Below are positions 47,610 through 56,838 of a DNA stretch of 64,000 nt, one piece after another. The translations under genes were made by a program, and so were the position numbers. The stretch comes from AWTP1-13 sp963840445. Lineage in GTDB: Bacteria > Pseudomonadota > Alphaproteobacteria > Rhizobiales > Hyphomicrobiaceae. The stretch lies in the NCBI GenBank assembly GCA_963840445.1, contig CAWIZC010000019.1:20709-84708 (forward strand), written 5' to 3'. The notes below the pieces were generated by a model. The model worked only from the letters and a program-made list of their open reading frames with translations, was not told the DNA's origin and searched no databases. Within the stretch, counting starts at the first letter, position 1. Each line of letters opens with the position of its first letter.

Positions 47610-48800
47610 ATGCGCTCCGACAATTCTCGCGATTGCCTGCTCCTGCTGGTCGCATCGCTCGCGCTCATGCTGCCGGTGCTGCGCTTCTGCTGGCCGGCCG
47701 GCGGCGGGCTCGATGTGGTCGGTTATCCGCTCGGCCGCGACTTCATCAACGTGTGGTCGGGCCCGCAGGTTGCCTTCGGCAACAAGGTCTCCGCTTTGTT
47801 CGACCTGCGTGGATATCATGAAGCCATCGGGCGCCTGTTCGGAGCGCCGTTGCCATTCCACAACTGGGGCTACCCGCTGTTCACCCTGCCGGCCTTCTGG
47901 CCGCTGGCGCAGCTGCCCTATTTTTGGGCGCTTACTATTTGGACGACCGGCCTATTCGCGGTGTTCGCCGCCATCGTGCTGGGCGAGGTCGAGCCGGCGC
48001 GGCGGCGACAGGCCCTGCTGCTGTTGGCGCTGACACCAGCCTGCCTGATCAACACCATCGGTGGCCAGAATGGCTTCCTGAGCGCGGCCTTGTTCCTGGG
48101 CGGCGTGCTCAACATCGATCGGCGGCCGATCCTGTCCGGCGTGCTGATCGGTCTGCTGACGTTCAAGCCGCATCTCGGCATCCTGCTGCCGTTCGCGCTG
48201 GTGGCGCTCGGGGCCTGGCGCGTTATCGCCGCCGCCGTCGCCACGGCACTCGCGCTGTTCGCGGTCGGCACCGTCATATTTGGACTGGATGCCTGGCGCG
48301 ACTATTTCGCGGTCGTCGGTCCTTACCAGGGCGAGCTCCTGCGCCAGTTCGAGGGCTTCTACACCACGATGATGGTGTCCGTGCTGGCGAGCGCGCGCCA
48401 GCTCGGCTTGTCCTATCCGGTCGCGCTCGGCCTGCAGGTGGTCGTCTCGATATGCGCGATTGCGCTGGCCTGCTGGGCGATGCGGCGCATCGCCGATCCT
48501 TGCGCTCGCGCCTTCGTGCTGGCGGCGGCCACGCTGCTGGCCACCCCCTATGCCTTCAACTACGACATGACGGCCCTCGGGGCGGCGCTGGTGTGGATCA
48601 TGGTCGGACGTCTGCCATATCGCCCCGAGGTCGGTCCGATCTACATCCTGGCCTGGCTAGCTCCTCCGGCGACCATGATGCTTGCGCTGTACGGCAGCCC
48701 CCTTGCCCCTGTGATCACGCTGTTCGTGCTGTCGTCCACGTTCGCGGTGGCAGTCCTGGATGCAACCTTGCCTGAGCCGCGGCAGCTCGCTGCCGCCTAG
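47610..48800 (+). CDS. DUF2029/GT87 family membrane glycosyltransferase-like protein
   Basis: A 396-residue protein with about ten membrane segments. YPLGRDFINVWSGPQVAFG near residue 37 and FKPHLGILLPFALVA near 190 are typical of GT87/DUF2029 proteins, which use polyprenyl-phosphate sugars to extend envelope glycans; the Asp of GRDF is the candidate catalytic residue. The start ATG 47610 has only a weak ribosome site. It sits 32 bp after the methyltransferase gene in the same direction. Confidence 0.78.
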   Translation: MRSDNSRDCLLLLVASLALMLPVLRFCWPAGGGLDVVGYPLGRDFINVWSGPQVAFGNKVSALFDLRGYHEAIGRLFGAPLPFHNWGYPLFTLPAFWPLAQLPYFWALTIWTTGLFAVFAAIVLGEVEPARRRQALLLLALTPACLINTIGGQNGFLSAALFLGGVLNIDRRPILSGVLIGLLTFKPHLGILLPFALVALGAWRVIAAAVATALALFAVGTVIFGLDAWRDYFAVVGPYQGELLRQFEGFYTTMMVSVLASARQLGLSYPVALGLQVVVSICAIALACWAMRRIADPCARAFVLAAATLLATPYAFNYDMTALGAALVWIMVGRLPYRPEVGPIYILAWLAPPATMMLALYGSPLAPVITLFVLSSTFAVAVLDATLPEPRQLAAA

Positions 48801-48953
48801 CCCGTTGCGCCGCAAAACCGGTGCGGCCGGCAGCGTTCATTCTGCTTCCGATCTTCCTGTGGAATGTGACAAAACACCCGTACTGGACTTTAGACGCGGG
48901 CAAATCCAAGGTAGCCGCGTGTTGCTTTGATCGTTGCAGGGCGTGCGGGAGAG

Positions 48954-49937
48954 ATGGCTTACCGGTTCAAACTGCAAGAGCCGCTCGCGCAGGAGGCGCG
49001 CCGCGTTGCGCTCGAGCAGATCGACATGGCCGAGGAGAAGCTCGCCAGCAAGGACGACGTGGCCGGCGCCATTCACGACGCCCGCCGCTGCCTGAAACGG
49101 CTGCGCGCCCTGATTCGCCTGGTCCGCCCGGCGCTCGGGGACGGCGCCTACCGGCGCGAGACTGAACGCGTCGCCGGTGCCGGCCGGCTGCTGGCTGGCG
49201 CGCGCGACGTGCACGTCATGCGCCTGACCGCCAGCAAGCTCGAGAGCCGCTTCGGCCCGCTGCCCGACGGCGCCGGCAAGCGCCTACAGGCTATGCTGAC
49301 CGCCAGCGCCGCTGCCATCCCCTCCGACACCGTCAAGGACGGCCGAGCCCAGGCTCTGAAACGCCTTAAGCAGACCCGCAAGTTCTTTGCCGGCCATGCG
49401 CTCGACGGTGTGTCGGTCGAGGCTTTAGCAGAGGGCTTGGAGCGCTGTTATCGCAAGGGCCGCCGGGCCTTCCGAGAGGCATTCCGCAAGCCGTCGGATG
49501 AGTCGTTTCACGCCTGGCGCAAGTCCGTGCAGCGGCATTGGCGGCACATGCAGCTGATCTCGCGTGCCTGGCCGGAGGCGTTGTCGGCGCGGGCCGGCGA
49601 GGCCAAGGAGTTGTCGCGGCTGCTCGGCGAGGATCATGACCTCGCCGTTCTCTCCGCCCATGTGGCGCAGGCTGCGCCGGAAAGTCTGACGCGTGAGGAC
49701 AAAGCGGCCATCAACAGGCTTTGCCGGTCCTGTCAGGCCGAGATCAGGGCGCAGGCCGAGCCGCGCGGAACGCGGCTGTTCGCGGAGCCCGCCGAGGAGC
49801 TGAGGAGGAGGATCGAGGCCTACTGGTCGTCGGCCTGCCGCCTTGCCGAATGCCAGCCCGAGGAGCGGCCTCCGCCAACGCGCAAGCCCCCGGCCACCGA
49901 GTCGCGCATGCGCCGCCGCAAGGCTGCAACAGGTTGA
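48954..49937 (+). CDS. CHAD domain protein
   Basis: A 327-residue mostly helical protein with the CHAD histidine/arginine pattern: AIHDARRCLKRLRALIRLVRP near residue 40, ARDVHVMRL near 85, FHAWRKSVQRHWRHMQLI near 188 and LLGEDHDLAVL near 225. The C-terminus is basic and proline-rich. CHAD domains bind polyphosphate. No CYTH domain or ppk gene is nearby. GGGAGAG precedes the ATG. Confidence 0.85.
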   Translation: MAYRFKLQEPLAQEARRVALEQIDMAEEKLASKDDVAGAIHDARRCLKRLRALIRLVRPALGDGAYRRETERVAGAGRLLAGARDVHVMRLTASKLESRFGPLPDGAGKRLQAMLTASAAAIPSDTVKDGRAQALKRLKQTRKFFAGHALDGVSVEALAEGLERCYRKGRRAFREAFRKPSDESFHAWRKSVQRHWRHMQLISRAWPEALSARAGEAKELSRLLGEDHDLAVLSAHVAQAAPESLTREDKAAINRLCRSCQAEIRAQAEPRGTRLFAEPAEELRRRIEAYWSSACRLAECQPEERPPPTRKPPATESRMRRRKAATG

Positions 49938-50162
49938 AAAGCGGTGTTTGCCTCCCTGCCCTCCCCTGCCCTGCCTTGCCTGCCATCGAGCCCCACGGCA
50001 TAAAGGCCCAAGTCGAGGGCACACGGCCATTTGGGTTCCAGAGCGTTGGCCGGTGATCTTGCGTCGAGGCGGCGGCCCGGCACGAGACCTCGTGCCTGTG
50101 TGATGGTCATCGACAGGCAGCCGGAGTGAGCGGGGCGGCAACGGCCGCGGAGACAAGTGACC
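49938..50162. other. spacer with CCTGCC tandem tract
   Basis: A 225-bp gap before ugd. At 49957-49985 it contains a short pyrimidine-rich tract of CCCTGCC/CCTGCC-type units. No gene is seen. A promoter for ugd is expected here but none is obvious. Confidence 0.45.
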
Positions 50163-51485
50163 ATGCATGTTGCCATGATTGGTGCGGGTTACGTCGGCCT
50201 GGTGACTGGCACGTGCTTTGCCGAGTTCGGCCACGTCGTGACCTGCATCGACAACGATCCCGCCAAGGTCGCGGCCCTGAAGCGTGGTGAGATGCCGATC
50301 TTCGAGCCGGGCCTCGCTGAATTGGTGGCGGGAAACGTCGCCGCGAACCGGCTGTCTTTCACCACTGAGCTCGCCGGCGCGGCCAAGAGGGCGGACGCGG
50401 TCTTCATCGCTGTCGGCACGCCGTCGCGCCCGGCCGACGGCCTGGCCGACCTGACCTATGTGTATCAGGCGGCGCGCGAGATCGCCGCGCACCTCGACGG
50501 CTACAAGCTGATCGTCACCAAATCGACCGTGCCGGTGGGGACCGGCGACGAGATCGCCCGCATCGTCCGCGAGCTGCGCCCGAATGCCACCTTCGCCGTG
50601 GTGTCGAACCCCGAGTTCCTGCGCGAGGGCGCGGCCATCAATGACTTCATGCGCCCCGACCGCGTCGTGATCGGCACGCAGGATGCGCGCGCCCAGGACG
50701 TGATGCGCGAGCTGTACCGGCCGCTGGTTGCCAACAACACGCCGATCGTATTCACGGAGCGGCGCGGCGCGGAGCTGATCAAGTACGCAGCCAACGCCTT
50801 CCTGGCCACCAAGATCACCTTCATCAATGAGATTGCCGACCTGTGCGAGCAGGCCGGAGCCAACGTGCAGGAGGTGGCGCAGGGCATCGGCCTCGACAAC
50901 CGCATCGGCCCGAAGTTCCTCAACGCCGGCCCCGGCTATGGCGGATCGTGCTTCCCCAAGGACCTGCTCGCCCTGCTGCGCACCGGGCTTGATTTCGGCG
51001 TGCCGATCCGCTCCATCGAGACCATCATCTCCATCAACGAGCAGCGCAAACGGGCCATGGCGCGCAAGGTTATTGCGCTGTGTGGCGGCAGCGTGCGCGG
51101 CAGCACCATTGCCGTGCTCGGCCTCACCTTCAAGCCCGATACCGACGACATGCGCGAGGCGCCGTCGATCGCCATCATCACCGCGCTACAGGATGCGGGC
51201 GCCCGCATTCGCGTGTTCGACCCCGAAGGCATGAAGCACGCGCGAGCCCTTCTGGGTGATGTGGAATACGCAAACGATGCCTACTCCTGCATGGAGGGTG
51301 CTGACGCGCTGGTTATCATCACCGAGTGGGACGCCTTCCGGAAACTCGACCTGAAACGCGTCAAGTCGCTGCTGCGCAAGCCGGTGGTTGCCGATCTGCG
51401 CAACATCTATCGCCCGGAAGAGATGGCCCGGCTCGGCTTCAGCTACGTCAGCGTCGGGCGCCCGAAGGTTGACGCCGCGGGATGA
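50163..51485 (+). CDS. ugd: UDP-glucose 6-dehydrogenase
   Basis: A 440-residue enzyme: VAMIGAGYVGLVTGTCFAEFGH (NAD-binding, residues 4-25), VFIAVGTPSRPADGLADLTYV near 82, KSTVPVGTGDEI near 120, NPEFLREGAAINDFMRPDRVV near 148, and the catalytic Cys in GPGYGGSCFPKDLLAL near 257, followed by LGLTFKPDTDDMREAPS near 320. It oxidises UDP-glucose to UDP-glucuronate, a precursor of acidic exopolysaccharides and glycolipids. It belongs with galU in this window, though 5 kb apart. Confidence 0.93.
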   Translation: MHVAMIGAGYVGLVTGTCFAEFGHVVTCIDNDPAKVAALKRGEMPIFEPGLAELVAGNVAANRLSFTTELAGAAKRADAVFIAVGTPSRPADGLADLTYVYQAAREIAAHLDGYKLIVTKSTVPVGTGDEIARIVRELRPNATFAVVSNPEFLREGAAINDFMRPDRVVIGTQDARAQDVMRELYRPLVANNTPIVFTERRGAELIKYAANAFLATKITFINEIADLCEQAGANVQEVAQGIGLDNRIGPKFLNAGPGYGGSCFPKDLLALLRTGLDFGVPIRSIETIISINEQRKRAMARKVIALCGGSVRGSTIAVLGLTFKPDTDDMREAPSIAIITALQDAGARIRVFDPEGMKHARALLGDVEYANDAYSCMEGADALVIITEWDAFRKLDLKRVKSLLRKPVVADLRNIYRPEEMARLGFSYVSVGRPKVDAAG

Positions 51486-51634
51486 TGTCGTGGCGAGCGC
51501 GGTTCGGGCCTCTGAGTGATGACCCAGCGTGGGTCACTTGCCGCAATCGTGTCAGTGATGGGTATGCGCTTCGCTTGACCCAACTTGCCTAGTAGCGCAA
51601 CTACGCAGCCGGCACACAACGCTCACGGACCAGC

Positions 51635-52675
51635 ATGCCGGACAGCTCACCCGAACCGCGCCATCTTCCTGCCGGCCACGCTATCGTACGCCACGGCCGC
51701 GTCGGCGTGCTGTTGCTCAACCTCGGCACGCCCGACGCGACCGACTACTGGTCGATGCGGCGCTATCTCAAGGAATTCCTGTCCGACCGGCGTGTCATCG
51801 AGGTGCCCCGCTGGAAATGGTGGCCGATCCTCAACGGCATCATCCTGACGGTGCGGCCGGGCCGCAAGGGCAAGGACTACGCCAAGATCTGGAACAACGA
51901 GCGCAATGAAGGACCGCTCAAGACCATCACGCGCGCGCAGGCCGACAAGCTGGCGCGCGCGCTGGGTGACGAGCGCATCGTCGTCGACTGGGCTATGCGC
52001 TATGCCAGCCCCAGCACCTCCGAGCGCCTCGCCTCGCTGCAGGCGCAGGGTTGCGACCGCATCCTGCTGGTGCCGCTCTATCCGCAGTACGCGGCAGCCA
52101 CCACCGCCACCGCCTGCGATCAGGCCTTCCGCGCGCTGATGCGCGTGCGCTGGCAGCCGGCCGTCCGGGTCGCGCCCGCCTACTACGAGAACCCTGCCTA
52201 CATCGAGGCGATCGCGGCATCGGTCCGCAGCCATCTCGGCACGCTCGACTTCGAGCCCGACACCATCATTGCCTCGTTTCACGGCATGCCGCAGGCCTAC
52301 CTTGAAGCGGGCGACCCCTATCACTGCCAATGCCAGAAGACCTCGCGGCTGGTGCGCGAGCGACTAGGCTGGCCGGCCGACCGCTGGCTGACCACTTTCC
52401 AGTCGCAGTTCGGCAACGATCCCTGGCTGCAGCCCTACACGATCGATACGGTCGCCCGCCTCGCACTGAGCGGCACGAAGCGCATCGCCATGGTAGCGCC
52501 CGGCTTTTCCGCCGACTGTCTCGAGACGCTCGAGGAACTCGACATGGAGAACCGCACCGCCTTTCTGGCGAACGGCGGCGAGCGGTTCGCCTATGTGCCC
52601 TGCCTCAACGATAGCGACGCTGGCGTCGCCGTCATCACCAGCGTTGTACGGCGTGAGCTGATGGGTTGGCTGTGA
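51635..52675 (+). CDS. hemH: ferrochelatase
   Basis: A 346-residue enzyme: RVGVLLLNLGTPDATDYWSMRRYLKEFL near residue 22, catalytic His in IIASFHGMPQAYLEAGDPYHCQC near 210, TFQSQFGNDPWLQPYT near 248, and VAPGFSADCLETLEELDMENR near 287. It inserts Fe(II) into protoporphyrin IX at the membrane. The HCQCQKT cysteines are common in proteobacterial HemH. There are about 150 bp of spacer on both sides, so it is probably transcribed alone. Confidence 0.94.
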   Translation: MPDSSPEPRHLPAGHAIVRHGRVGVLLLNLGTPDATDYWSMRRYLKEFLSDRRVIEVPRWKWWPILNGIILTVRPGRKGKDYAKIWNNERNEGPLKTITRAQADKLARALGDERIVVDWAMRYASPSTSERLASLQAQGCDRILLVPLYPQYAAATTATACDQAFRALMRVRWQPAVRVAPAYYENPAYIEAIAASVRSHLGTLDFEPDTIIASFHGMPQAYLEAGDPYHCQCQKTSRLVRERLGWPADRWLTTFQSQFGNDPWLQPYTIDTVARLALSGTKRIAMVAPGFSADCLETLEELDMENRTAFLANGGERFAYVPCLNDSDAGVAVITSVVRRELMGWL

Positions 52676-52814
52676 AAGGCTCCGCGACGGCGTTCAGCCT
52701 CTCTTCACTCTCTGTAAACCTTTGATTTACCAAACCTTTGCGCTCCTGCCCTAAAACCGTCGGGCCGGCATCGCCATATCTGGTGTGTCGCTGCAGTTCA
52801 CAACGGGTGCACCC

Positions 52815-53816
52815 ATGAACATTTTTGGCGGCTTTGAGATTTTCGGTCTTCTGCTGATTGCCCTAGCCGCGGCCGCGCTGTGGTCGACGGTCAAGATGAT
52901 TCCGCAAGGCTACAACTACACGGTCGAGAGCTTCGGCCGCTACACGCGCACGCTCAGCCCCGGCCTGCATATCCTGATCCCGGTGATGGAGCGCATCGGC
53001 GCCAAGATGAACATGAAGGAGCAGGTGATCGACATCCCTTCGCAGGACATCATCACCAAGGACAACGCCATGGTCACCGTCGATGGCGTCAACTTCTACC
53101 AAGTGCTGAACGCGGCCAAGGCCGCCTACGAGATCGACCGGCTGGAGGCGGCCATCGTCAACCTGACCATGACCAACATCCGCACCGTGATGGGCTCGAT
53201 GGATCTCGACGAACTGCTGTCCAACCGCGACACCATCAACACCCGGCTGTTGCAGGTCGTCGATGCAGCCACCGAGGCGTGGGGAGTCAAGGTTACCCGC
53301 ATCGAGATCAAGGACATCGCTCCGCCGCGCGACCTGGTCGACAGCATGGCCAGGCAGATGAAGGCCGAGCGCGAGAAGCGCGCCCAGATCCTGGAGGCCG
53401 AGGGCTCGCGGGCGTCCGCGATTCTCAAGGCCGAAGGCGAGAAGGCGGCTGTGGTGCTCACCGCCGAAGGCCGCAAGGAAGCCGCGTTCCGCGACGCCGA
53501 GGCGCGCGAGCGCTTTGCCCAGGCGGAGGCCAAGGCCACCGAGATGGTGAGCGAGGCGATCGCCAAGGGCAACGTGCAGGCCATCAACTACTTCGTCGCC
53601 AACAACTACGTGAAGGCGCTGGAAGCCATCGCCAAGTCGCCCAACCAGAAGATCCTGATGATGCCGCTCGATGCGGCCTCGGTGATCGGCTCGCTGGCGG
53701 GCCTGGCCGAGATCACCAGCGAGGCTTTCGGCAGGAACGGCGCCGGCGGCGAACCGGCTCCCAGGCCGAGCGGCAGCCGCCAACTGCCGCGCCAGGGCAG
53801 CGTGCCGACCGCCTGA
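52815..53816 (+). CDS. SPFH/stomatin-like protein (QmcA type)
   Basis: A 333-residue protein: an N-terminal membrane anchor (IFGLLLIALAAAALWS), then the SPFH/band 7 domain (MIPQGYNYTVESFGRYTRTLSPGLHILIP; DIPSQDIITKDNAMVTVDGVNFYQV) and an Ala/Glu-rich coiled coil at about 185-260. A short basic tail ends it. Stomatin-like proteins form oligomeric membrane scaffolds, usually with an NfeD partner encoded next door, as here (two NfeD genes follow). Confidence 0.9.
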   Translation: MNIFGGFEIFGLLLIALAAAALWSTVKMIPQGYNYTVESFGRYTRTLSPGLHILIPVMERIGAKMNMKEQVIDIPSQDIITKDNAMVTVDGVNFYQVLNAAKAAYEIDRLEAAIVNLTMTNIRTVMGSMDLDELLSNRDTINTRLLQVVDAATEAWGVKVTRIEIKDIAPPRDLVDSMARQMKAEREKRAQILEAEGSRASAILKAEGEKAAVVLTAEGRKEAAFRDAEARERFAQAEAKATEMVSEAIAKGNVQAINYFVANNYVKALEAIAKSPNQKILMMPLDAASVIGSLAGLAEITSEAFGRNGAGGEPAPRPSGSRQLPRQGSVPTA

Positions 53817-53853
53817 TCAGACCTGCTGTCTCAGTGTTGGGGAGCTGATTTCC

Positions 53854-54312
53854 ATGCAATCGATGTTTCCCATGTTGTCCAGTCTTGGCTTCTGGAACTG
53901 GTTCATCCTGGCCGTGCTGCTGTTCATCTTGGAGACCGTTGTTCCCGGCGTGCACTTCCTGTGGTTCGGCCTCGCCGCCGTCGTGGTGGGTGTGCTTTCC
54001 GTGGCAACGGGCATCGCCTGGCCATGGCAGCTGGTCGCCTTCGGTGTCATCTCGGTGCTGACCGTGTTCTGGGTGCGCCGCTTCTATCGCGCGGAGACGG
54101 CCAACTCCGACCTGCCCGATCTCAACGTGCGCGCCAACCAGTACATCGGCCGCTCTCTGATCGTCGAGCAGGCGATCCAGAACGGCCGCGGCAAGGTGCG
54201 CGTCGGCGACACTCTGTGGACCGCCGAAGGGCCCGACTCTCCGGCCGGCGCTCGCGTGACCGTCAAAGAGGCCAAGGGCAACGTCCTAGTGGTGGAGCGT
54301 GCTGCCGCGTAA
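53854..54312 (+). CDS. NfeD family protein, first copy
   Basis: A 152-residue protein with three or four membrane segments (FWNWFILAVLLFILETVVPGVHFLWFG) and a C-terminal OB-fold NfeD domain (LNVRANQYIGRSLIVEQAIQ; GKVRVGDTLWTAEGPDSPAG). It lies 37 bp after the stomatin-like gene and is its likely partner. Its end overlaps the start of a second NfeD-like gene. Confidence 0.88.
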   Translation: MQSMFPMLSSLGFWNWFILAVLLFILETVVPGVHFLWFGLAAVVVGVLSVATGIAWPWQLVAFGVISVLTVFWVRRFYRAETANSDLPDLNVRANQYIGRSLIVEQAIQNGRGKVRVGDTLWTAEGPDSPAGARVTVKEAKGNVLVVERAAA

Positions 54313-54714
54313 CGATGGCCCGAGCGCAATCGCCTGGCTCATCGCGCTGATCAGCCTGGCCCTGCCCTGGGCCGGCATCGGCGCGGCCTGGCCGGCGCCT
54401 GGCAGATCGCGCAAGGGGACAAATCCGGCTGGTGGTTGGTCGGCGCGGGCGCGGCCATGCTGGTTGCCGACGTGCTGATCGACTTCGTCTGGGCGCATCC
54501 CTCGATCTCCAAGAGCGATCAGCCCGACCTCAATCGCCGCGCCGAGCAGTTGATCGGCCGCGTGCTGCTGCTCGAGGAGGCCATCGAAGGCGGCCGCGGC
54601 AAGGTGCGCGTCGGCGATACGCTGTGGCTGGCCGAGGGCGCCGACTTGCCCACCGGCACCCGCGTCAAAGTTACCAGTGTCCGCCGCGACGCGCTGCAGG
54701 TGGAGGCAGTTTAG
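54299..54714 (+). CDS. NfeD-like protein, second copy (one frameshift)
   Basis: About 138 residues. GTG 54299, inside the end of the first copy, starts LPRNDGPSAIAWLIALISLALPW. Near 54390 the frame changes and continues GAGAAMLVADVLIDFVWAHPS, then an OB-fold paralogous to the first copy (LNRRAEQLIGRVLLLEEAIEGGRGKVRVGDTLWLAEG). It appears to be a tandem duplicate that has diverged, with shorter membrane part. The coupling of the starts suggests both are made together with the stomatin-like protein. Confidence 0.75.
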
Positions 54715-54718
54715 CTCC

Positions 54719-55736
54719 CTACGCCACGCCCACCCGCAGCAGGTCGTGCACGTGCACGATGCCGACCGGCTTGCCCTTGTCGACCACGAACAGGGCGGTG
54801 ATGCGCGAGGTGTTCAGCACCTCCAAGGCGGCCGAGGAGAGCATGTCGGGCGCCACCACCTTCGGCTTGCGGGTCATGATGGTGCCGGTGCGGGCGCCGA
54901 GCAGGTCGGCACCCATGTGACGGCGCAGGTCGCCGTCGGTGATGACGCCGACCAGCTTGCCCTTGCCGTCGACCACGCCGAGGCAGCCGAACGACTTCTG
55001 CGTCATGGTGACGAGCGCGGCGCTCATCGCCACGTCCTCGCCGGCCAGCGGCAGGCGGTCGCCGGTGTGCATGACGTCGGCGACGAACTTGAGGCTCGCC
55101 CCCAGCGAGCCGCCGGGGTGGATCACCTTGAAGTCGTGGGCGGTGAAGCCTCTACTCTCCAGCAGTGCAATCGCCAGGCAATCGCCGATGGCGAGCTGCA
55201 TGGTGGTGGAGGTTGTCGGCGCAAGGCCGTGCGGGCAGGCTTCTTTCACACGCGGCAGCTCGAGCACCACGTCGGCCTGCTTGCCGAGCGCGGACTGGGC
55301 GCGCGAGGTGATCGCCACCAGCGGCACCTTGAAGCGGCGCGAGTAGGTGATGATGTTGCCGATCTCCACGCTCTCGCCCGACCACGAGATGGCGACGATC
55401 GCGTCGTCCTTGGCGATCATGCCGAGATCGCCGTGGCTCGCCTCGCTCGGATGCACGAAGAACGCCGGCGTGCCGGTCGAGGCGAAGGTGGCCGCGAGCT
55501 TCTGTCCGACATGGCCGCTCTTGCCGATGCCGGTCACGATCACGCGCCCCTTGGCGCCGGACAGCATCTCGACGGCCTCTCCGAATGCCTGCGCCCAGCT
55601 GCTGTTGTTGCAGCGCCGCCTGCAGCGCGCTCAAGCCTTCGCTTTCCAGCTCCAGGGTGCGCGCCGCCGACTGCACGGCGGCCAGCCCGTCGCGGGGCAC
55701 CGGACGCAGCTTTCCCTTCGCCACAGCTTTTTGCAT
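54719..55736 (-). CDS. kdsD: arabinose-5-phosphate isomerase, KpsF/GutQ family (one frameshift)
   Basis: About 338 residues. The first segment (QKAVAKGKLRPVPRDG, AARTLELESEGLSALQAAL) is in one frame. Near 55604 the frame changes to NSSWAQAFGEAVEMLSGAKG, then the SIS domain with GRVIVTGIGKSGHVGQKLAATFASTG and FVHPSEASHGDLGM. Two CBS domains fill residues about 205-335 (LVGVITDGDLRRHM; VDKGKPVGIVHVHDLLRVG). It converts ribulose 5-phosphate to arabinose 5-phosphate, the precursor of Kdo, supplying the Kdo transferase at the other end of the window. Confidence 0.88.
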
Positions 55737-55859
55737 GTCGCCTCGAATTGACCGGCCCTCATTGCGGCCGGCGCGGCAGTCTAGACCTGCCGGCGGCGTA
55801 GGCAACCCCAGCAGGCCGACAGACAGTGGACGTGGCGTTCCGCCGGCCAACTGCCAGCA

Positions 55860-56717
55860 CTAAGGGGACTTTTCACGGCCAGTCCGTTCGCGCGGCTCGG
55901 CCATGATGGCGATGCCGCCGTTGGGATACTCGAACAGCCGCAGGTCGTCACGGATTTCCGTCATCTGCCTGAGCAATTGCTGATAGGCTCTGCGGCTGCG
56001 GAAGCGCCCCGAAGTTACGTCGGGCATCAGCTTGGAAAGGTGTCGCACCACCGTGTCCTTGCCGAGCGGCAGGCCAGGCGTCTCATGTGCCAAAGCCGCC
56101 ACGTGGTCTGCGGCCACTCGGATCCAGCGCCGCTCGCCCCGGTGCCGAAGGCGCCGCAGCAGGCTCTTATACCGCTGCCGCATGTCGGCTGCAGTCTCCC
56201 GCGCGAAGCCGGAAAGTCGTCGCCATCGGCTGACGGGCCGCTGGTAGGCCAGAGCCGCCCTCAGGCTCTCGACGGGGAACACGATCTCGGTCCGCGGGGG
56301 AAAGGTGGCGGCGCAGGGAGCGCCCAACTCGATGGTGGCAACGCGGGCCTTGCCGCGCTCGCCCAGCCGTTCGAGCAGATGCTGGAAATCGTTGTCGACG
56401 GACAGCAGAACATACTCCGTGATGGTCGGCTGCTGGTGCACCAACTCCACCAGATCAAGGGCGATAATCAGGTCGGCTGAGGACAGGATGGTCTGGAAGC
56501 CATTGGCCTCGAGCGGCTTGGCGAAATGCAGATACGGCTCGCCGAGATACACCCGCTTCTGGATGAATGTGCGCTTGCGTTTCTTCGGATCGAACTGGCC
56601 GTCCTCGAGCCACGCCAGCCAGGCCGCCGACGCATCGCCGAAGCCGCCGCCCACGATCTTGGCAACGATGTTGTTGAAGTCGACGTAGAGCGCGCTCGGA
56701 ATCCTGCGGGCAAACAT
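55860..56717 (-). CDS. NYN domain protein (LabA/DUF88-type ribonuclease fold)
   Basis: A 285-residue protein. The NYN/PIN-like domain at about 1-140 has the acidic residues in LYVDFNNIV, SSADLIIALDLVE and LLSVDNDFQHLLERLGE. The C-terminal part (about 190-280) is basic and resembles a winged-helix/LOTUS-like domain (HVAALAHETPGLPLGKDTVVRHLSKL). NYN proteins are putative RNases. No partner gene is recognised. It lies between kdsD and galU on the same strand. Confidence 0.78.
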   Translation of the reverse strand: MFARRIPSALYVDFNNIVAKIVGGGFGDASAAWLAWLEDGQFDPKKRKRTFIQKRVYLGEPYLHFAKPLEANGFQTILSSADLIIALDLVELVHQQPTITEYVLLSVDNDFQHLLERLGERGKARVATIELGAPCAATFPPRTEIVFPVESLRAALAYQRPVSRWRRLSGFARETAADMRQRYKSLLRRLRHRGERRWIRVAADHVAALAHETPGLPLGKDTVVRHLSKLMPDVTSGRFRSRRAYQQLLRQMTEIRDDLRLFEYPNGGIAIMAEPRERTGREKSP

Positions 56718-56838
56718 AGACAATCTCCAGTAAAGCAATCGTTCCTCCGCCCATCAAATGGCGGGGCGGGTCTGGCGAAATGTGTCACACCGACGAAATA
56801 GCTCCGGTCAGATGACAGTGAGATGTCAGCCCGATCGG

